Assembly (NCBI RefSeq): GCF_913063425.1 | Contig: NZ_CAJXYK010000024.1 | Coordinates: 22,150 to 86,149 of the forward strand | Length of the DNA: 64,000 nucleotides | Reading direction: 5' to 3' | Origin: an uncultured Thiohalocapsa sp. | GTDB lineage: Bacteria > Pseudomonadota > Gammaproteobacteria > Chromatiales > Chromatiaceae | Part shown: positions 54,168 to 62,074 of the stretch, one piece after another | Position numbering within the stretch: position 1 is the stretch's first letter | Layout: each line of letters begins with the position of its first letter | The notes under the pieces: model-generated | What the model saw: only the letters and a program-made list of their open reading frames with translations | Database searches by the model: none | What the model was told of the DNA's origin: nothing | Position numbers and translations under genes: made by a program

Positions 54168-54971
54168 ATGCCAAGCGTCGCCCCGTTCTCCAGCCGCCGT
54201 GCCTTTGCTGCCATGCCGCTTGCAGCCCTGCTGTTGTGTCCGCTGCTGCTGATCGCCGGCAACGCCGCCGCGGACCTGCCGACGACGGCGTCCCGGATGA
54301 AGCGCAGCGTCGTCGCCGTCGGCACCTACATGGCGGTGCGGGCGACGCAGAAGCAGCCGCGGGGGACAGGCTTCGTGGTGGCGCCCAACCATGTGGTCAC
54401 CAACGCCCATGTGGTGCCGCGCAAGCTCGACGAGGGGCGGCGGGAGACGGTGGCCGTGTATCGCCCGAGCGCCGAGGGCCGCACCGAGATGCGCCCGGCC
54501 AAGCTGGTGGCTGCCGACCGCGAGCACGATCTGGCGCTGCTGCGCTTCGAGGGTGGCGCCCTGCCGGCGGTGAGCCTGGGGCGCACCGCGGACATCCGCG
54601 AAGGGCAGTGGGCGGCCTTCACCGGGTATCCGCTGGTGGGGGCGCTCGGGCTCTATTCGGCCACGCACCGGGCGGTGGTGGCGGCGCTCGCGCCCATCGC
54701 AGCACCGGTGGGCTCCGGGCGGGAGCTGACGCCGGAGATGATCAAGCGCCTGTCGGCGCCGTTCAAGATCCTGCAGCTGGACGCCACCGCCTACCCCGGC
54801 AACAGCGGCAGCCCGGTCTATGACGTGGACACGGGACGGGTGATCGGCGTCATCAACAGTGTGTACGTGAAGCGCACCCGGGAGTCCGCCATCAAGGACC
54901 CGAGCGGCATCAGCTATGCCATTCCGGTGGACTTCGTGCGCGAGCTGATGAGCAAGGCCGGCCTGCGCTGA
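54168..54971 (+). CDS. Exported trypsin-like serine protease
   Basis: This 267-residue protein has a signal peptide (about 1-35, LAALLLCPLLLIAGNAAA) and the chymotrypsin/HtrA-type triad: His81 in VTNAHVV, Asp121 in REHDLALLRF and Ser213 in YPGNSGSPVY. There is no PDZ domain, so it is simpler than DegP/DegS. AAGGAG before ATG 54168 fixes the start. It probably acts in the periplasm in protein quality control. It lies upstream of V-ATPase cluster 2, 96 bp away and on the same strand, but a joint function is not evident. Confidence 0.9.
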   Translation: MPSVAPFSSRRAFAAMPLAALLLCPLLLIAGNAAADLPTTASRMKRSVVAVGTYMAVRATQKQPRGTGFVVAPNHVVTNAHVVPRKLDEGRRETVAVYRPSAEGRTEMRPAKLVAADREHDLALLRFEGGALPAVSLGRTADIREGQWAAFTGYPLVGALGLYSATHRAVVAALAPIAAPVGSGRELTPEMIKRLSAPFKILQLDATAYPGNSGSPVYDVDTGRVIGVINSVYVKRTRESAIKDPSGISYAIPVDFVRELMSKAGLR

Positions 54972-55067
54972 CACGGGGCGCGCAGAGCCGGAGATACCCC
55001 GCGCACGGCGCCATGGGGCAGCGCCGGCGCGGGTGGGGATGCACAGGCAGAGGGGAGCACAGCGGTC

Positions 55068-55436
55068 ATGACCGATGAGCGTGCCGACGGCCGCGCCGTG
55101 GATGCGGCCTTCAATCGGGTGCTGCGGGCCGAGGCCGAGGCCCGGGCGGCCCTAGCGGATTGCCGGGCCCAGGCGGATGCGCGCGTCACCGCCGCCGAGC
55201 AGGCAGCCCGCGCCATCGCCGGTCGTGCCGAGCGGCGCATCCGCGCCGCCCACCGCATTGCCGACCGCGGCATCGAGCGTGCCCTGGCGGACCTCGCCGC
55301 CGACGGCAACGGCGGGGAGGCGCCGGCCGCACCGGATGCCGCCGTCGTGGAGGCGCTCGCCGCCGCGCTCGCGGCCGAGCTCACCGCCGAGCTCACCCCC
55401 GACCTCACCCCCGAGCTTACTGGGGGCCGGTCGTGA
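55068..55436 (+). CDS. V-type ATPase stalk-like subunit G/H (cluster 2)
   Basis: This 122-residue charged Ala/Arg-rich helix (about 10-75) is followed by repeats of the kind AELTAELTPDLTPELT at the C-terminus. It occupies the first position of cluster 2, as the G/H-like gene does in cluster 1, and a coiled-coil stalk subunit is the likeliest role. AGGGGAG lies upstream of the ATG. Its stop overlaps the next start (GTGA). Similarity to the cluster 1 protein is in character only. Confidence 0.65.
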   Translation: MTDERADGRAVDAAFNRVLRAEAEARAALADCRAQADARVTAAEQAARAIAGRAERRIRAAHRIADRGIERALADLAADGNGGEAPAAPDAAVVEALAAALAAELTAELTPDLTPELTGGRS

Positions 55437-56218
55437 GCGCCGCCCGCCGCGACTTCGCCCACGCCCAGGCGCGCGTGCAGGCCCGCTACGGACGGCTGCC
55501 CGCCGAGGCGGACTGGCGGCGCATCAGCGGTATCCGCGGGCTCGGTGCCTGGCTGGAGGATGCCCGCAACGGACCGCACCGGGACTGGATCAAGGGCTTC
55601 TCTGCCGCCAGCACCGCCGCGGACATCGAGGCCGGCGTCCGCGGACGCCTGCTCGACGAGATCGACGCCGTCGCGGCCTATGTGCCCGCGGCCTGGCAGG
55701 ACGCCGTGCACTGGACCCGCTGGCTGCCGCTCGCAGGCGTGCTGGAGCGCGTGCGCGCCGGCGGCCGCCTGCCGGACTGGGCGCGCGGGCTGCCGCAGGT
55801 GGCCGCCCTCGTGGATGAGCAGGGCGACTGGGTGCAGGCGCAGATGGAGCGTGCCGGCATCGGCTCGCTGCTGGACCCGGCGGCCGGTCCGCTGCTCGGT
55901 GCCTGGACGGACGGCTGGCGGCAGCGCTGGCCGAGCCCGGGGGACGCGGTGCAGGCGGACCTGGACGGCCTCGCCGCACTGCTGCGCGAGCACCTGACGG
56001 TCTTTCGCCGCAGCGACCCGCAGCGGGCCTGGACCCGCCGCCAGGCGCTGCGCGAGCGGCTGCGCTTCCGCTTCCATGGCCTCGGTCTGTCGCCGGCGGC
56101 GCCCTTCACCTATCTAGCCCTGCTGGCCCTGGATCTGGAGCGCCTGCGCCGGGCCCTGCTGGACCGCGCCCTGTTCCCGGAGCTGCCGGCGGGCGGCACC
56201 CGGGAGGAGGCAGCCTGA
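55433..56218 (+). CDS. V-type ATPase subunit C-like protein (cluster 2)
   Basis: This 261-residue helical protein starts at GTG 55433, overlapping the previous stop, and its stop overlaps the subunit I start (TGATG). Its position between the stalk and I subunits equals that of C in cluster 1. Segments such as RDFAHAQARVQARYGRLPAE and YLALLALDLERLRRALLDR fit a divergent C/d subunit. It is about 90 residues shorter than the cluster 1 C, so the assignment relies partly on order. Confidence 0.65.
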   Translation: MSAARRDFAHAQARVQARYGRLPAEADWRRISGIRGLGAWLEDARNGPHRDWIKGFSAASTAADIEAGVRGRLLDEIDAVAAYVPAAWQDAVHWTRWLPLAGVLERVRAGGRLPDWARGLPQVAALVDEQGDWVQAQMERAGIGSLLDPAAGPLLGAWTDGWRQRWPSPGDAVQADLDGLAALLREHLTVFRRSDPQRAWTRRQALRERLRFRFHGLGLSPAAPFTYLALLALDLERLRRALLDRALFPELPAGGTREEAA

Positions 56219-58047
56219 TGCTGCGGCCGCTGGCCACCCGCTGGTTCGAGGTGCTGTGCCCGCGCAGCGAAGCGGTGCGCACCCTGGCGGAGCTTGCGCG
56301 CACCGGCGCCGTGGAGCTGGAGCTGCGCGAGCCGCAGGCCGCCGAGCAGCCGCTCACGGACATCGCGGCGGGCCTGGCTGAGTATCAGCGCCTGGCGCAG
56401 CGCTACCAGCGCTATTGGCAGCGCGGGCGGCTGCGCCGCGGGCCACTCACGGCGGGTCCGGTCCAGGTCATGCAGCGGGCGCTTGCGCGCATCGCCGCCT
56501 GGCGGCAGGAGGCGGACCCCCTCATCGACCAGCTGCAGGCCTGCGAAGAGGAGCAGACCGGGCTCAGGTGGCTGGAGCAGATCATCGGCAAGGTACGCGG
56601 CAGCACCCTGGACTTCGCCCTGGTGACCAGCTCCGGACCGACCTTGGGCACCTTCTGCGCCATCCTGCCCGCGGGCACCGCGCTCGCCCTACCCGAGCCG
56701 ATGATCGCCCGCAGCGTGCCCTGGGCGGACGAGGACTGCTGGATGATCCTCGCGCCGGCCGACCGCCTCGAGTCCGCCAAGGCGCAGGTGAAGGCCCAGC
56801 AGGGGCGCATCGTGGTACGCCCGCCCTGGCTGAAGGGCGATGCGGTGACGGCGCTCGCCCGCATCCGTGCCCGGCGCAGTTTCCTCTCCCGGCGGGCGGT
56901 GCACCTCACCGCGGAGATCGACAGCCTGTTCGATGAGGTCGGCCTCGACGACAGCCTGGGCGAGGCCGTATGGCTCGACTGGTTCAGCCGCCGTGTGGGT
57001 GCCCTGGAGCGCGAGGGCGAGCACCTGGCCTGGATCACCGGCTGGACCGACGATCTGGACGGGGCGCGCCTCAGCGACGCCCTGGAGCGCGCCGGCACCC
57101 GGGCGCTGCTGCGCTTCGCACCGCCGCCGGCGGGCGCCCGGCCGCCGCAGGTGCTGCACAACCCGGCCTGGCTCAAGCCCTTCGAGCTGTTTGCCCGGGC
57201 GCTCGGCGTGCCCGGCGGGGACGAGGCGGACCCGACGCCGCTCCTGGCCCTGGTGGTGCCGCTGCTGTTCGGCTACATGTTCGGCGACGTGGGCCAGGGG
57301 CTGGTGCTGATGGCGGCGGGGCTCTGGCTCATGCGCCGCTTCGACGCCGCCCGGCTCATGGTGCTGTGCGGCGCCTCGGCGACGCTGTTCGGTTTCCTGT
57401 TCGGCAGCCTGTTCGGCGTCGAGCACATCATTCCGGCGCTCTGGCTGCATCCGCTGGCGCAGCCCCTCATCGTGCTCGCGGTGCCGTTGGTGTTTGCGGT
57501 GCTGCTGCTCTCGGTCGGGCAGCTGCTGGCCGGCTTCGGGGCGCTGGCGGCGGGGCGCGCCCGCCACTGGCTCGCCGTCGATGCCGGCATGCTGGTGCTG
57601 TACCTGGGGCTGGTGGGCATGCTTGCGGCGCCCGGTCTGGGGCTGGGCTGGGTCGCGCTGCTCGGGCTCGCCTGGTACCTCGCCGGGTCCTATTGGATCG
57701 CGCACCGGCTGCTGGGGGCGCTGGCGGCGCTGGGCCATCTTGCCGAGAGCTGGCTGCAGCTGCTCACCAACACCCTGTCCTTTGCGCGCGTCGGCGCCTT
57801 TGCGCTGGCCCATGCGGCGCTGTCCGCGGCCATTGTCACCATGGCCGACACCGCCCCCGGCTGGGCCGCGCTGCTGATCCTGATCCTCGGCAACCTGGTG
57901 ATCATTCTGCTGGAGGGGCTGGTGGTGTCCATCCAGACCACGCGGCTCGTGCTGTTCGAGTTCTTCAACCGTTTCCTCAAGGGCACCGGGCGGGTGTTCG
58001 CCCCGCTGCCGGCGCCCCCCGCCGTCGTCACAGGAGGTCCGTCATGA
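56218..58047 (+). CDS. V-type ATPase subunit I (cluster 2)
   Basis: This 609-residue protein has a cytoplasmic N-terminal arm (about 1-320) and seven or eight C-terminal transmembrane helices. PLLFGYMFGDVGQGLVLMA and LSFARVGAFALAHAALSAA are the conserved segments; the second carries the essential Arg facing the proteolipid Glu. Both ends overlap neighbours (TGATG upstream, ATGA downstream), so the operon is tightly coupled. It parallels the I subunit of cluster 1 but the arm sequence has diverged strongly. Confidence 0.93.
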   Translation: MLRPLATRWFEVLCPRSEAVRTLAELARTGAVELELREPQAAEQPLTDIAAGLAEYQRLAQRYQRYWQRGRLRRGPLTAGPVQVMQRALARIAAWRQEADPLIDQLQACEEEQTGLRWLEQIIGKVRGSTLDFALVTSSGPTLGTFCAILPAGTALALPEPMIARSVPWADEDCWMILAPADRLESAKAQVKAQQGRIVVRPPWLKGDAVTALARIRARRSFLSRRAVHLTAEIDSLFDEVGLDDSLGEAVWLDWFSRRVGALEREGEHLAWITGWTDDLDGARLSDALERAGTRALLRFAPPPAGARPPQVLHNPAWLKPFELFARALGVPGGDEADPTPLLALVVPLLFGYMFGDVGQGLVLMAAGLWLMRRFDAARLMVLCGASATLFGFLFGSLFGVEHIIPALWLHPLAQPLIVLAVPLVFAVLLLSVGQLLAGFGALAAGRARHWLAVDAGMLVLYLGLVGMLAAPGLGLGWVALLGLAWYLAGSYWIAHRLLGALAALGHLAESWLQLLTNTLSFARVGAFALAHAALSAAIVTMADTAPGWAALLILILGNLVIILLEGLVVSIQTTRLVLFEFFNRFLKGTGRVFAPLPAPPAVVTGGPS

Positions 58048-58400
58048 GCAAATCCGTACTCGTCGCCGGCTCGCTGTTCGTTTCCGCCGTGCTCGTGGCG
58101 GTGCTGGCGAGCGTGCTGCTGTGGCAGCCGCAGGCCTTTGCGCAAACGGAGGTGGTGGAGGTCACCGAGCGCCTCATCGACCCGAGCGTGCAGCGCTGGG
58201 GCTTCGTGGCCGCGGCGCTCGCCACCGCCATCGGCGCCCTGGGTGCTGCTTATGCCGTGGCCACCGTGGGCGCGGCGTCCGTCGGCGCGCTGGCCGAAAA
58301 GCCGGAGCTGTTCGGCCGGGTGATCATCCTGGTGGGCCTCGCCGAGGGGATCGCGATCTATGGGCTCATCGTCTCGGTGCTGATCCTGAACAAGATCTGA
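58044..58400 (+). CDS. V-type ATPase proteolipid subunit K/c (cluster 2)
   Basis: This 118-residue protein begins with a cleavable-looking leader (about 1-33, ending PQAFAQ), then a single c-subunit hairpin: AAALATAIGALGAAYAVATV, the loop GALAEKPELFG and IILVGLAEGIAIYGLIVSVL with ion-binding Glu101. One carboxylate per two helices resembles F-type and Thermus rings, a geometry that would allow ATP synthesis. A very strong AGGAGGT precedes the ATG. The polar loop and last helix are nearly the same as in cluster 1, while the N-terminal parts are unrelated. Confidence 0.93.
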   Translation: MSKSVLVAGSLFVSAVLVAVLASVLLWQPQAFAQTEVVEVTERLIDPSVQRWGFVAAALATAIGALGAAYAVATVGAASVGALAEKPELFGRVIILVGLAEGIAIYGLIVSVLILNKI

Positions 58401-58418
58401 CCGGCGCGCCGTCCCGCC

Positions 58419-58736
58419 ATGGCCGAGCCCAGCGCAAGCCGCTGCATCTTCGTCGGCGACGCCGTGAGCGCCGCCGGCTGGCGCCTCGCCGGCGCCGACT
58501 GCCGCACGCCGGCGCCGGCCGAGCTGCCGGCGCTGCTGCGGGCACTGCGGCGGGAGCGCGACGTGGGGCTGATCGTCCTCACGGCGGCCGCTGCGGCGGG
58601 GCTGCCGCCGGCGCTGCGGGCCGAGGCGCTGGCGAGCCAGCGTCCGCCCTGTGTGGTGGTGGCGGACGCCCGCGGCCTGAGCGAGCCCGCGGATCTCACC
58701 GCCGTCCTGAAACGCCAGCTGGGGTTGGCCGAATGA
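58419..58736 (+). CDS. V-type ATPase subunit F-like (cluster 2)
   Basis: This 105-residue Rossmann-like protein (CIFVGDAVSAAGWRLAGADCR, VGLIVLTAAAAAGLPP, CVVVADARGLSEP) has the length and layout of subunit F. It lies between K and E and overlaps E by four bases (ATGA). No D subunit is encoded in the cluster to hold it on the shaft. Confidence comes mainly from gene order. Confidence 0.78.
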   Translation: MAEPSASRCIFVGDAVSAAGWRLAGADCRTPAPAELPALLRALRRERDVGLIVLTAAAAAGLPPALRAEALASQRPPCVVVADARGLSEPADLTAVLKRQLGLAE

Positions 58737-59437
58737 ACATCGAAGAACGCGAGCGGGCGCTGCTGAAACTGGTCCAGGACGAGCGCGACAGGGCCTGTCG
58801 GCAGCTCCTGGCGGAGGCCGACGCGCGCGCCCGGGCGCTGATCCAGGATGCCTATCGGCGTGAGCGTGCAGCGCTGCACCAGCGCATCGTCGCCGAGCGC
58901 AGCCGGGCCGAGGGCATCCTGCGCGCCGCCGCTGCGGAGCAGGCCACCGCGCGCCGGCGTCGCGGCGAGCAGGCGGACGCGCGGCTGCTCGCCGCCGCCT
59001 GGCCGCGGCTGCAAGCCCAGCTCGCCGAGCGCTGGGCGCAGCCCGAGCAGCGCCGGCGCTGGGTGGAGACCACCCTGGAGCAGGCCCTGGCCCGACTGCC
59101 GCGCCGGGGCTGGACCATTCGCCACGCCGGCGGCTGGCCGCAGGCGGAGCGCGACGCGGCCCTGGCACGGCTCGCCCGGGCCGGCATCGAGCCGCCGGCG
59201 CTGCGGGCGGACGGCGACCTGGCCGCCGGGCTCATCGTCGCCGCCGGCGGTGCCGTGCTGGACATGAGCCTCGAGGGACTGCTCAGGGACCGTGCCCGCA
59301 TCGAAGCGCGGCTGCTGGCCATGGCCAAGGGCCGTGACGGATACCGGGCGCAGGGCCGGGCGGCGGCAGGGCCGACCGGCGCAGCGGATGCGACCGCCGG
59401 CATCAACCAACCAGACTCGCAGGAGGTCCCGGCATGA
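58733..59437 (+). CDS. atpE: V-type ATPase peripheral-stalk subunit E (cluster 2)
   Basis: This 234-residue protein has a long N-terminal coiled coil (NIEERERALLKLVQDERDRA and onward, about 1-95) and a globular C-terminal domain (GLIVAAGGAVLDMSLEGLL), typical of E. It overlaps F upstream and A downstream by ATGA. It would form the stator with the G/H-like protein. A short unstructured tail (QGRAAAGPTGAADA) is not seen in the cluster 1 E. Confidence 0.85.
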   Translation: MNIEERERALLKLVQDERDRACRQLLAEADARARALIQDAYRRERAALHQRIVAERSRAEGILRAAAAEQATARRRRGEQADARLLAAAWPRLQAQLAERWAQPEQRRRWVETTLEQALARLPRRGWTIRHAGGWPQAERDAALARLARAGIEPPALRADGDLAAGLIVAAGGAVLDMSLEGLLRDRARIEARLLAMAKGRDGYRAQGRAAAGPTGAADATAGINQPDSQEVPA

Positions 59438-61239
59438 GTGCGCGCGCCACCACCACCTGGATCAGCGGCCCGGTGCTGCGGGCGGCGTCCACCGGCGCCT
59501 TCCTGCTGCGCGAGGCCGTGGTCGTCGGTGCGGACCGCCTGCTCGGCGAGGTCATCCGCGTCGCCCGGGACGAGATCACCGTGCAGGTGTACGAGGACAC
59601 CTCCGGGCTGCGGCCCGGCGACCCGGTGGAGGGCAGCGGGCGGCTGCTGTCGATCCGGCTCGGGCCCGGCATTCTCGGCAACATCTTCGACGGCCTGCTG
59701 CGGCCCATCGGCGTGGACGGCTCCGCTGGCGAAGACGCCTCCGAGGCAGCCTGGGTGCGACCCGGCATGCGCGAGGCCGCCGCCGGGCGCTTCCGCTTCA
59801 CGCCCACCTTGGCCGTGGGCGACCGGGTCACGCCCGGTGCGGTCATCGGCGAGGTCGGCGCGGCCGGCGCCGAGCCCGCGGAGCAGGGCCTGCGCCAGCG
59901 CTGCCTGGTGCCGCCGGATGCCGCCGCCGGCGAGATCGTCGAGCTGGCCGATGCCGGCGACGTTGCCGAGGACGCCGCCGTCTGCACCCTGCGCACGGAC
60001 GACGGCGGCGAGTACGACGTGGCCCTGTCCCATCGCTGGCCCGTGCGCCTGCCGCGGCCCGTGGCCAAGCGCCTGCCGGCGGACGAGCCCATGCTCACGG
60101 GCCAGCGCATCCTGGATTGTCTCTTTCCCATTGCCCGCGGCGGCACCGCGTCCATCCCCGGCGGCTTCGGCACCGGCAAGACGGTGCTGCTGGAGACCAT
60201 CGCCAAATGGTGCGACGCCGACGTCATCGTCTATGTCGGCTGCGGCGAGCGCGGCAACGAGCTCGCCGGGCTGCTGGCGGAGTTCCTGGAGCTTCAGGAC
60301 CCGCGCACCGGCCGCCCGCTGCTGGAGCGCACCGTGGTCATCGCCAACACCTCCAACATGCCCGTCGCGGCACGCGAGGCCAGCATCTACACCGGCATCA
60401 CCGTGGCCGAGTACTTCCGCGACCAGGGCCTCGACGTGGCGCTGATGGCGGACTCCACCAGCCGCTGGGCGGAGGCCCTGCGGGAGGTGTCCGGGCGGCT
60501 CGGGGAGCTGCCGGGGGAGGGCGGCTATCCGGCCTACTTGTCGTCCAGACTCGCGGACTTCTACGAGCGCGCAGCGCGGGTGGAGACGCTCGCCGGCGCC
60601 CGGGGCTCGGTCAGCGTCATGGGCGCCGTGAGCCCGCCGTCGGGGGATTTCTCGGAGCCTGTGACCAACCACACCCGCCGCTACGTCGGCTGCCTGTGGG
60701 CGCTGGACGTGCGCCGGGCCCAGGCCAGGTTCTATCCGGCCATCCATCCGCTGACCTCCTACAGCGACAGCGCCCAGGGCCTGGCGCGCTGGTGGCACAG
60801 CGCGGGCTGCACCCGCTGGGAGATCCTGCGCCGGCGCTTCCTGACCCTATTGGAGGACGAAGCCCGCCTGGAGCGCATGGCCCGCATCATCGGCCGCGAC
60901 GCCATGCCGCCGCGCCAGCGCCTGACCCTGCTCTGCGCCCAGCTCATCAACCAGGCCTTCCTGCGCCAATCCGCGTTCTCCGAGATCGACCGCTACGCCA
61001 CCCCCCAGCGTCAGGCGGTGATGATGCGCCTCATCGGCAGCTTCATCGACGCCGGCGACAAGCTGCTCGCCGACGGCGTGCCGCCGGAGCGCATCAATAC
61101 GGCGCCGATCTTCCGCGCGCTGATGCGCATGGGCGAGGAGATACCCGAAGGCGACTGGGAGCGCTTCTCGGAGCTCGACAGAGAGCTGACTGCGACGGCG
61201 CGGCGGCTGCGGGAAGCAGCGGCGGAAGTCGACGTATGA
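59434..61239 (+). CDS. atpA: V-type ATPase catalytic subunit A (cluster 2)
   Basis: This 601-residue catalytic subunit keeps the active-site motifs: P-loop GGFGTGKT (243-250), [11 protein letters not shown] and [21 protein letters not shown]. The start is preceded by AGGAGGT. Although it should be catalytically able, no subunit B or D gene follows: the cluster ends here, and 241 bp later comes a DUF29 gene. It must use B from cluster 1 or a gene outside the window. Part of its 3' end (about 61059-61136) is duplicated downstream of the DUF29 gene. Confidence 0.96.
   Translation: MSARATTTWISGPVLRAASTGAFLLREAVVVGADRLLGEVIRVARDEITVQVYEDTSGLRPGDPVEGSGRLLSIRLGPGILGNIFDGLLRPIGVDGSAGEDASEAAWVRPGMREAAAGRFRFTPTLAVGDRVTPGAVIGEVGAAGAEPAEQGLRQRCLVPPDAAAGEIVELADAGDVAEDAAVCTLRTDDGGEYDVALSHRWPVRLPRPVAKRLPADEPMLTGQRILDCLFPIARGGTASIPGGFGTGKTVLLETIAKWCDADVIVYVGCGERGNELAGLLAEFLELQDPRTGRPLLERTVVIANTSNMPVAAREASIYTGITVAEYFRDQGLDVALMADSTSRWAEALREVSGRLGELPGEGGYPAYLSSRLADFYERAARVETLAGARGSVSVMGAVSPPSGDFSEPVTNHTRRYVGCLWALDVRRAQARFYPAIHPLTSYSDSAQGLARWWHSAGCTRWEILRRRFLTLLEDEARLERMARIIGRDAMPPRQRLTLLCAQLINQAFLRQSAFSEIDRYATPQRQAVMMRLIGSFIDAGDKLLADGVPPERINTAPIFRALMRMGEEIPEGDWERFSELDRELTATARRLREAAAEVDV
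61059..61097 (+). repeat. Copy 1 of a 39-bp direct repeat (inside atpA)
   Basis: This segment near the end of cluster 2 atpA is identical to 61971-62009. Similarity continues with gaps to about 61136 here. It encodes residues DKLLADGVPPERI of subunit A. Confidence 0.95.
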
Positions 61240-61480
61240 AGGGTGACGTTTGAAGTTGGACGGCTTGCTGGGTTGGGAAATGCGCCTACAGATGCCCACA
61301 GCCCGCGTGGCGCCGCCAAGGGGTGGGGTTTACACTCGGGACCATGTCAGAGGAGCGGTGAGTCGGGAGATCCGCGCCGGCAGGTCGCGCTTGGCTGCCC
61401 TCCGATGAGCCCTTCTTCGATACGCATGCCTGGGCTTTTGGCAATGATGCCCGCGGGGGCTCTTTCCGCGGAGGCAACAG

Positions 61481-61954
61481 ATGGCGAGCACGAACAAGCT
61501 TTACGAGCAGGACTACAGCGCTTGGGCAAGGCGGCAGATCGAGCTGCTGAGCAAGGGACGGTTCGCCGACCTCGATATCGACCACTTGGTGGAGGAGCTC
61601 GAAGACATGGGCCGCAGCGAGCGGAACGAGCTCGAAAGCCGCCTGACGATCCTGCTCGCGCATCTGCTCAAGTGGCAGTTTCAATACGCGGCGCTCTCGG
61701 AGCGTTGGAAGGAATTCAAAGGCGACAGGTCGCGCTCGACCATCATCGAGCAGCGTGATCGGATTGCCAAGCGACTGCAGAAGTCCCCCGGTCTTCGCCC
61801 CGAGCTGCCTGCGCTGGCCGCGGAGGCTTACGCGGATGCCATCGGACTCGCCAGCAAGGAGACTGGCCTCCACCCCGAGGTTTTCCCCCCGGACTGCCCG
61901 TACGCAATGGCGCAGATTCTAGACGACGCGTTCTTTCCAGAATCCAGCGCGTAA
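61481..61954 (+). CDS. DUF29 family protein
   Basis: This 157-residue DUF29 protein has LYEQDYSAWARRQIELLSKG, VEELEDMGRSERNELESRL and LLAHLLKWQFQ. GGAGG before the ATG supports the start. It is flanked by two copies of an atpA fragment (61059-61097 in the gene, 61971-62009 after it), which suggests that it arrived by an insertion with local duplication, or that a second atpA copy was lost here. It is related to the DUF29 protein at 41435-41929 but clearly divergent. Function is unknown. Confidence 0.9.
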   Translation: MASTNKLYEQDYSAWARRQIELLSKGRFADLDIDHLVEELEDMGRSERNELESRLTILLAHLLKWQFQYAALSERWKEFKGDRSRSTIIEQRDRIAKRLQKSPGLRPELPALAAEAYADAIGLASKETGLHPEVFPPDCPYAMAQILDDAFFPESSA

Positions 61955-61970
61955 TCGGGGCTGCGGGGCA

Positions 61971-62009
61971 CAAGCTGCTCGCCGACGGCGTGCCGCCGGA
62001 GCGCATCAA
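61971..62009 (+). repeat. Copy 2 of the 39-bp direct repeat (atpA remnant)
   Basis: Identical to 61059-61097. With gaps the likeness extends to about 62042 (GATGCGCATGGGCGA in both). It lies 17 bp past the DUF29 stop codon, is non-coding, and is a decayed scrap of the 3' end of atpA. Confidence 0.95.
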
Positions 62010-62074
62010 CGCGGCACCCGCTCGCGGATGCGCATGGGCGATCGGCCGGCAGGCGCGACTGAAGCGCCCGTGCA

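Noticed and set aside
61240..61480. Remnant of atpB after cluster 2 atpA
   Set aside because: I read all frames of this 241-bp gap for subunit B motifs and saw none; only the later scrap at 61971 has ATPase sequence, and it comes from atpA.
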